NCBI GenBank assembly: GCA_903868545.1
Contig: CAIPVR010000027.1
Location: forward strand, 1 to 45,255
Direction: 5' to 3'
Source of the DNA: an uncultured Actinomycetes bacterium
GTDB lineage: Bacteria > Actinomycetota > Acidimicrobiia > Acidimicrobiales > Microtrichaceae
Length of the DNA stretch: 45,255 nt
Shown here piece by piece: positions 41,802-45,255 of this stretch. The translations under genes were made by a program, and so were the position numbers. A model generated the notes under the pieces. The model did no database searches. It was not told the origin of the DNA and saw nothing but the letters and a program-made list of their open reading frames with translations. Every line of letters starts with the position of its first letter. Position 1 is the stretch's first letter.

Positions 41802-43004
41802 GCGCGGGGTCCTCCGGCGGAGGTCGCAGCGGCTGGGCCGCGGTCGGCATCGCGTTGGTGGTGCTGGTGGCCGTGGCCGTGGTGGTCCTGCCCTCGCTCG
41901 ACGCCGACCCGCTGCCCTACGGGATCGACTCCACGGCCCCGTCGGGGTACGCGGCCCTCGCCGAGGTGTTGCGACGGCAGGGGGCGGACGTGCGCTCCGC
42001 CCGGGCCTCGGCGGTGGCCGGGCGGGCGGGGTCGGCCGGCGCCGTGGTGGTGGTGCCGGTGCCCGGGTTGGCCAACGCGACGGAGCTCCGGGAGCTGCGA
42101 GCGGCGGCGGCGGCGGGCACCGTGGTGGTGTTCGGGGCCGAACCGCCCGAGTCGTCCGAACCCCCGGAGGACCTGCCGGCCGGGTCAGCCGTTGCGGCGC
42201 CGCCCGACCGGGCGCTCGCCGACACGCCCGCCGACCCGGTCCGCCGCGGCGCGTGTGAGATCGCCGAACTCGACGGGCTGGGTGCGATCGACGCGGCGTT
42301 CGCCGGACCCCTCGACGCGGCGGGCCGTCCCTCCTGTTACGGCGACGGCTCCACCGCACTGGTGACGCGCGAGCAGGTGGGCCGGGGTGCCGTGGTCACC
42401 CTCGGCGGACCCGACCTGCTGGTCAACGCCCGGCTGTGGCCAGCGAAGGAGGACGGTGGTCGCCCACTCGACAATGCGGCGCTGGCGGCCCGCCTCCTGG
42501 GGCCCCCACCGGGTGGCGCGGCGTCGGCGGCGACGATCACCTTCGTCGACCCGGTTCCCAGCCCGGACGCGGTGCAGGGCGGTGGACAGGGCGTGGTGTC
42601 GCTGCTGCCCCTCGGTGTGCGACTGGCCCTGGCAGCGGCGATCGGCGCGTTCGTGCTCTACGCGTGGTCGCGGGCCCGGCGGCTCGGTGCCCCGGTGGCC
42701 GAGCGGCTGCCGGTGGAGATCGCGGGGTCCGAGCTGGTGGTGGCCGTGGGTGACCTCCTCCGTCGCGGCGGATCACCCGAGCGCGCCGCGGCGGTGCTCC
42801 GCGACGACCTCCGGCGCCGGCTGGCCACCCGACTGGGCCTCGGTCCGGGCGCAGCGGCGGCGGAGGTGGTGGCCATCGTCGCCGCCCGCACCGGTCGGCC
42901 TCCCGAGGAGGTCGCGTCGCTCCTCCTCGATGGCGCCGTCGGCGGGCCCGACGACGTCGTCCGCCTGGCCGTGTCCCTCGACCGACTCCGACAGGAGGTC
43001 CTCC

Positions 43005-43024
<20 letters not shown>
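41798..43024 (+). CDS. DUF4350 domain-containing membrane protein
   Basis: ATGA overlap with upstream stop; [27 protein letters not shown]-terminal; TM near the C-terminal half; operonic with MoxR. Confidence 0.83.
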
Positions 43025-44069
<1,045 letters not shown>

Positions 44070-44097
44070 GCCCGCCCGCGCCGAGCCGTCCGCACCC

Positions 44098-45255
44098 GTG
44101 TCCTTCGTCCCCACCCGCAGGTTGGCCCTCGTGGCCTTGGTCCTCGCCGCGGGGCTGCTCCTGTACCCGGGCGACGCCGTGCCGGTGTGGGGAACGGCGG
44201 CCGCGCTGGTCGTGGGCCTGGTGGTGGTGGCCGTCGTGGACTCCCGGGTCCTCACCTCACCCCGGCGCCTGGTGGTGGAGCGCCGGCACCCACCGGTGGC
44301 GGTCACCGGCAGCACCGCCGAGCTCACCTGGGTGGTGCACTCCGAGGCCCGGCGGTCGCTCCGGGTGCATCTCGCGGACCAGCTCGCGCCGTCGCTGCGC
44401 GCCGGTGCCCGCCGCTTCTCGGTCCGGGTACCGGCGGGGGGCACGGCGAAGGTGGTCACCACGCTGCACCCGGTGCGTCGCGGGCGATTCACGTTCGATC
44501 GGGTGACGCTGCGGGTGGAGGGACCGCTCGGCCTCGGCGCCCGCCAGCGCGAGGTGCCACTCACCACCGTGCTGCGGGTGCACCCGCCGTTCCGCTCGCG
44601 GGACGAGGCCGAACTCGCCATCCGCCGCGGTCGCGTGCTCGAGGTGGGCATGCGCTCCACCCGTGGACTCGGCGGCGGCACCGAGTTCGAGCAGCTCCGC
44701 GAGTACGGCCCCGACGACGAGTTCCGCCGCATCGACTGGACGGCCACGGCGCGGGCCGGGAAGGCGATCGTGCGCACGTACCGGGCCGAGCGGAACCAGA
44801 GGGTGGTCGTCCTGCTGGACAACGGCCGGGTCATGGCCGGTCGGGTGGAGGGCGTGCCCCGGGTGGAGCACGCGATGGACGCGGTCATGCTCCTGACCGC
44901 GGTGGCGACGCGGCTCGGCGACCGGTGCGGCCTCGTGGCCTTCGACCGCGAGGTGCGCGCCGAGGTGCCGGCGGCGCGCCACCGCGACCAGGTGGGCCGG
45001 GTGACCGAGGCGATGTTCGCCCTGGAGCCGGAGCTCGCCGAGTCGGACTACACCGGTGCGTTCGCCTCGGTGGTGGCCCGGCACCGCCGCCGCGCCCTGC
45101 TGGTCCTGCTGACCGACCTCAACGAGCGTGCGGTGGTGGACTCGCTGCTCCCGGCGCTGCCGCTGGTGCTCCGCACCCATCTGGTACTGGTGGCGTCGGT
45201 GCGCGACCCGCAGGTGGTGGAGTGGGCCACCGGCACCGCCGCCGACCGCGACGAG
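44098..45255 (+). CDS. DUF58 domain-containing protein, 3'-truncated by window end (not in the ORF track because no stop is present)
   Basis: Manual translation from GTG 44098: N-terminal hydrophobic hairpin; GTEFEQLREYGPDDEFRRIDWTATARAGKAIVRTYRAERNQRVVVLLDNGR is the DUF58 signature; open to the window end. Confidence 0.93.
   Translation, partial: MSFVPTRRLALVALVLAAGLLLYPGDAVPVWGTAAALVVGLVVVAVVDSRVLTSPRRLVVERRHPPVAVTGSTAELTWVVHSEARRSLRVHLADQLAPSLRAGARRFSVRVPAGGTAKVVTTLHPVRRGRFTFDRVTLRVEGPLGLGARQREVPLTTVLRVHPPFRSRDEAELAIRRGRVLEVGMRSTRGLGGGTEFEQLREYGPDDEFRRIDWTATARAGKAIVRTYRAERNQRVVVLLDNGRVMAGRVEGVPRVEHAMDAVMLLTAVATRLGDRCGLVAFDREVRAEVPAARHRDQVGRVTEAMFALEPELAESDYTGAFASVVARHRRRALLVLLTDLNERAVVDSLLPALPLVLRTHLVLVASVRDPQVVEWATGTAADRDE

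Overview
High-GC actinobacterial-type chromosomal segment (the VapBC pair is the only accessory-type module seen). About 44 protein-coding genes are supported. In order they are: the 3' end of an F-type ATP synthase operon (atpA partial, atpG, atpD, atpC); a 2H-phosphoesterase/GNAT fusion; an SDR; a DrrAB-type ABC exporter; glpX; an internally duplicated acidic protein; a J-domain protein plus an alpha/beta hydrolase; an MFS transporter; murA with Asp in place of the catalytic Cys; a NifU-like protein plus a MeaB-type GTPase; a Fur/Zur regulator divergent from a metal ABC importer that has no ATPase gene here; a soluble kinase; an enoyl-CoA hydratase; a dispersed alpha-glucan/trehalose (GlgE pathway) set (glgP, glgE, treS, mak, glgB) with a kinase/FHA pair and a VapBC pair lying between glgE and treS; a rhomboid protease; SRPBCC, thioesterase and methyltransferase genes; and a membrane-protein/DUF4129/DUF4350/MoxR/DUF58 cluster cut by the window end. 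The most notable non-coding observations are: (i) a three-copy, exactly 49-bp intergenic element, each copy at the 3' end of a gene in sense orientation, one of them supplying the glgB stop codon; (ii) a 60-bp near-perfect palindrome between convergent genes, with a 23-bp perfect stem and a loop that still pairs through G.U wobbles; (iii) a nested palindromic operator overlapping the vapB start; and (iv) a Fur/Zur-like box. Two GlgE-pathway genes carry reading-frame anomalies: a 1-nt frameshift in glgP and no canonical start for mak. I found no CRISPR array, tRNA, rRNA or transposase.
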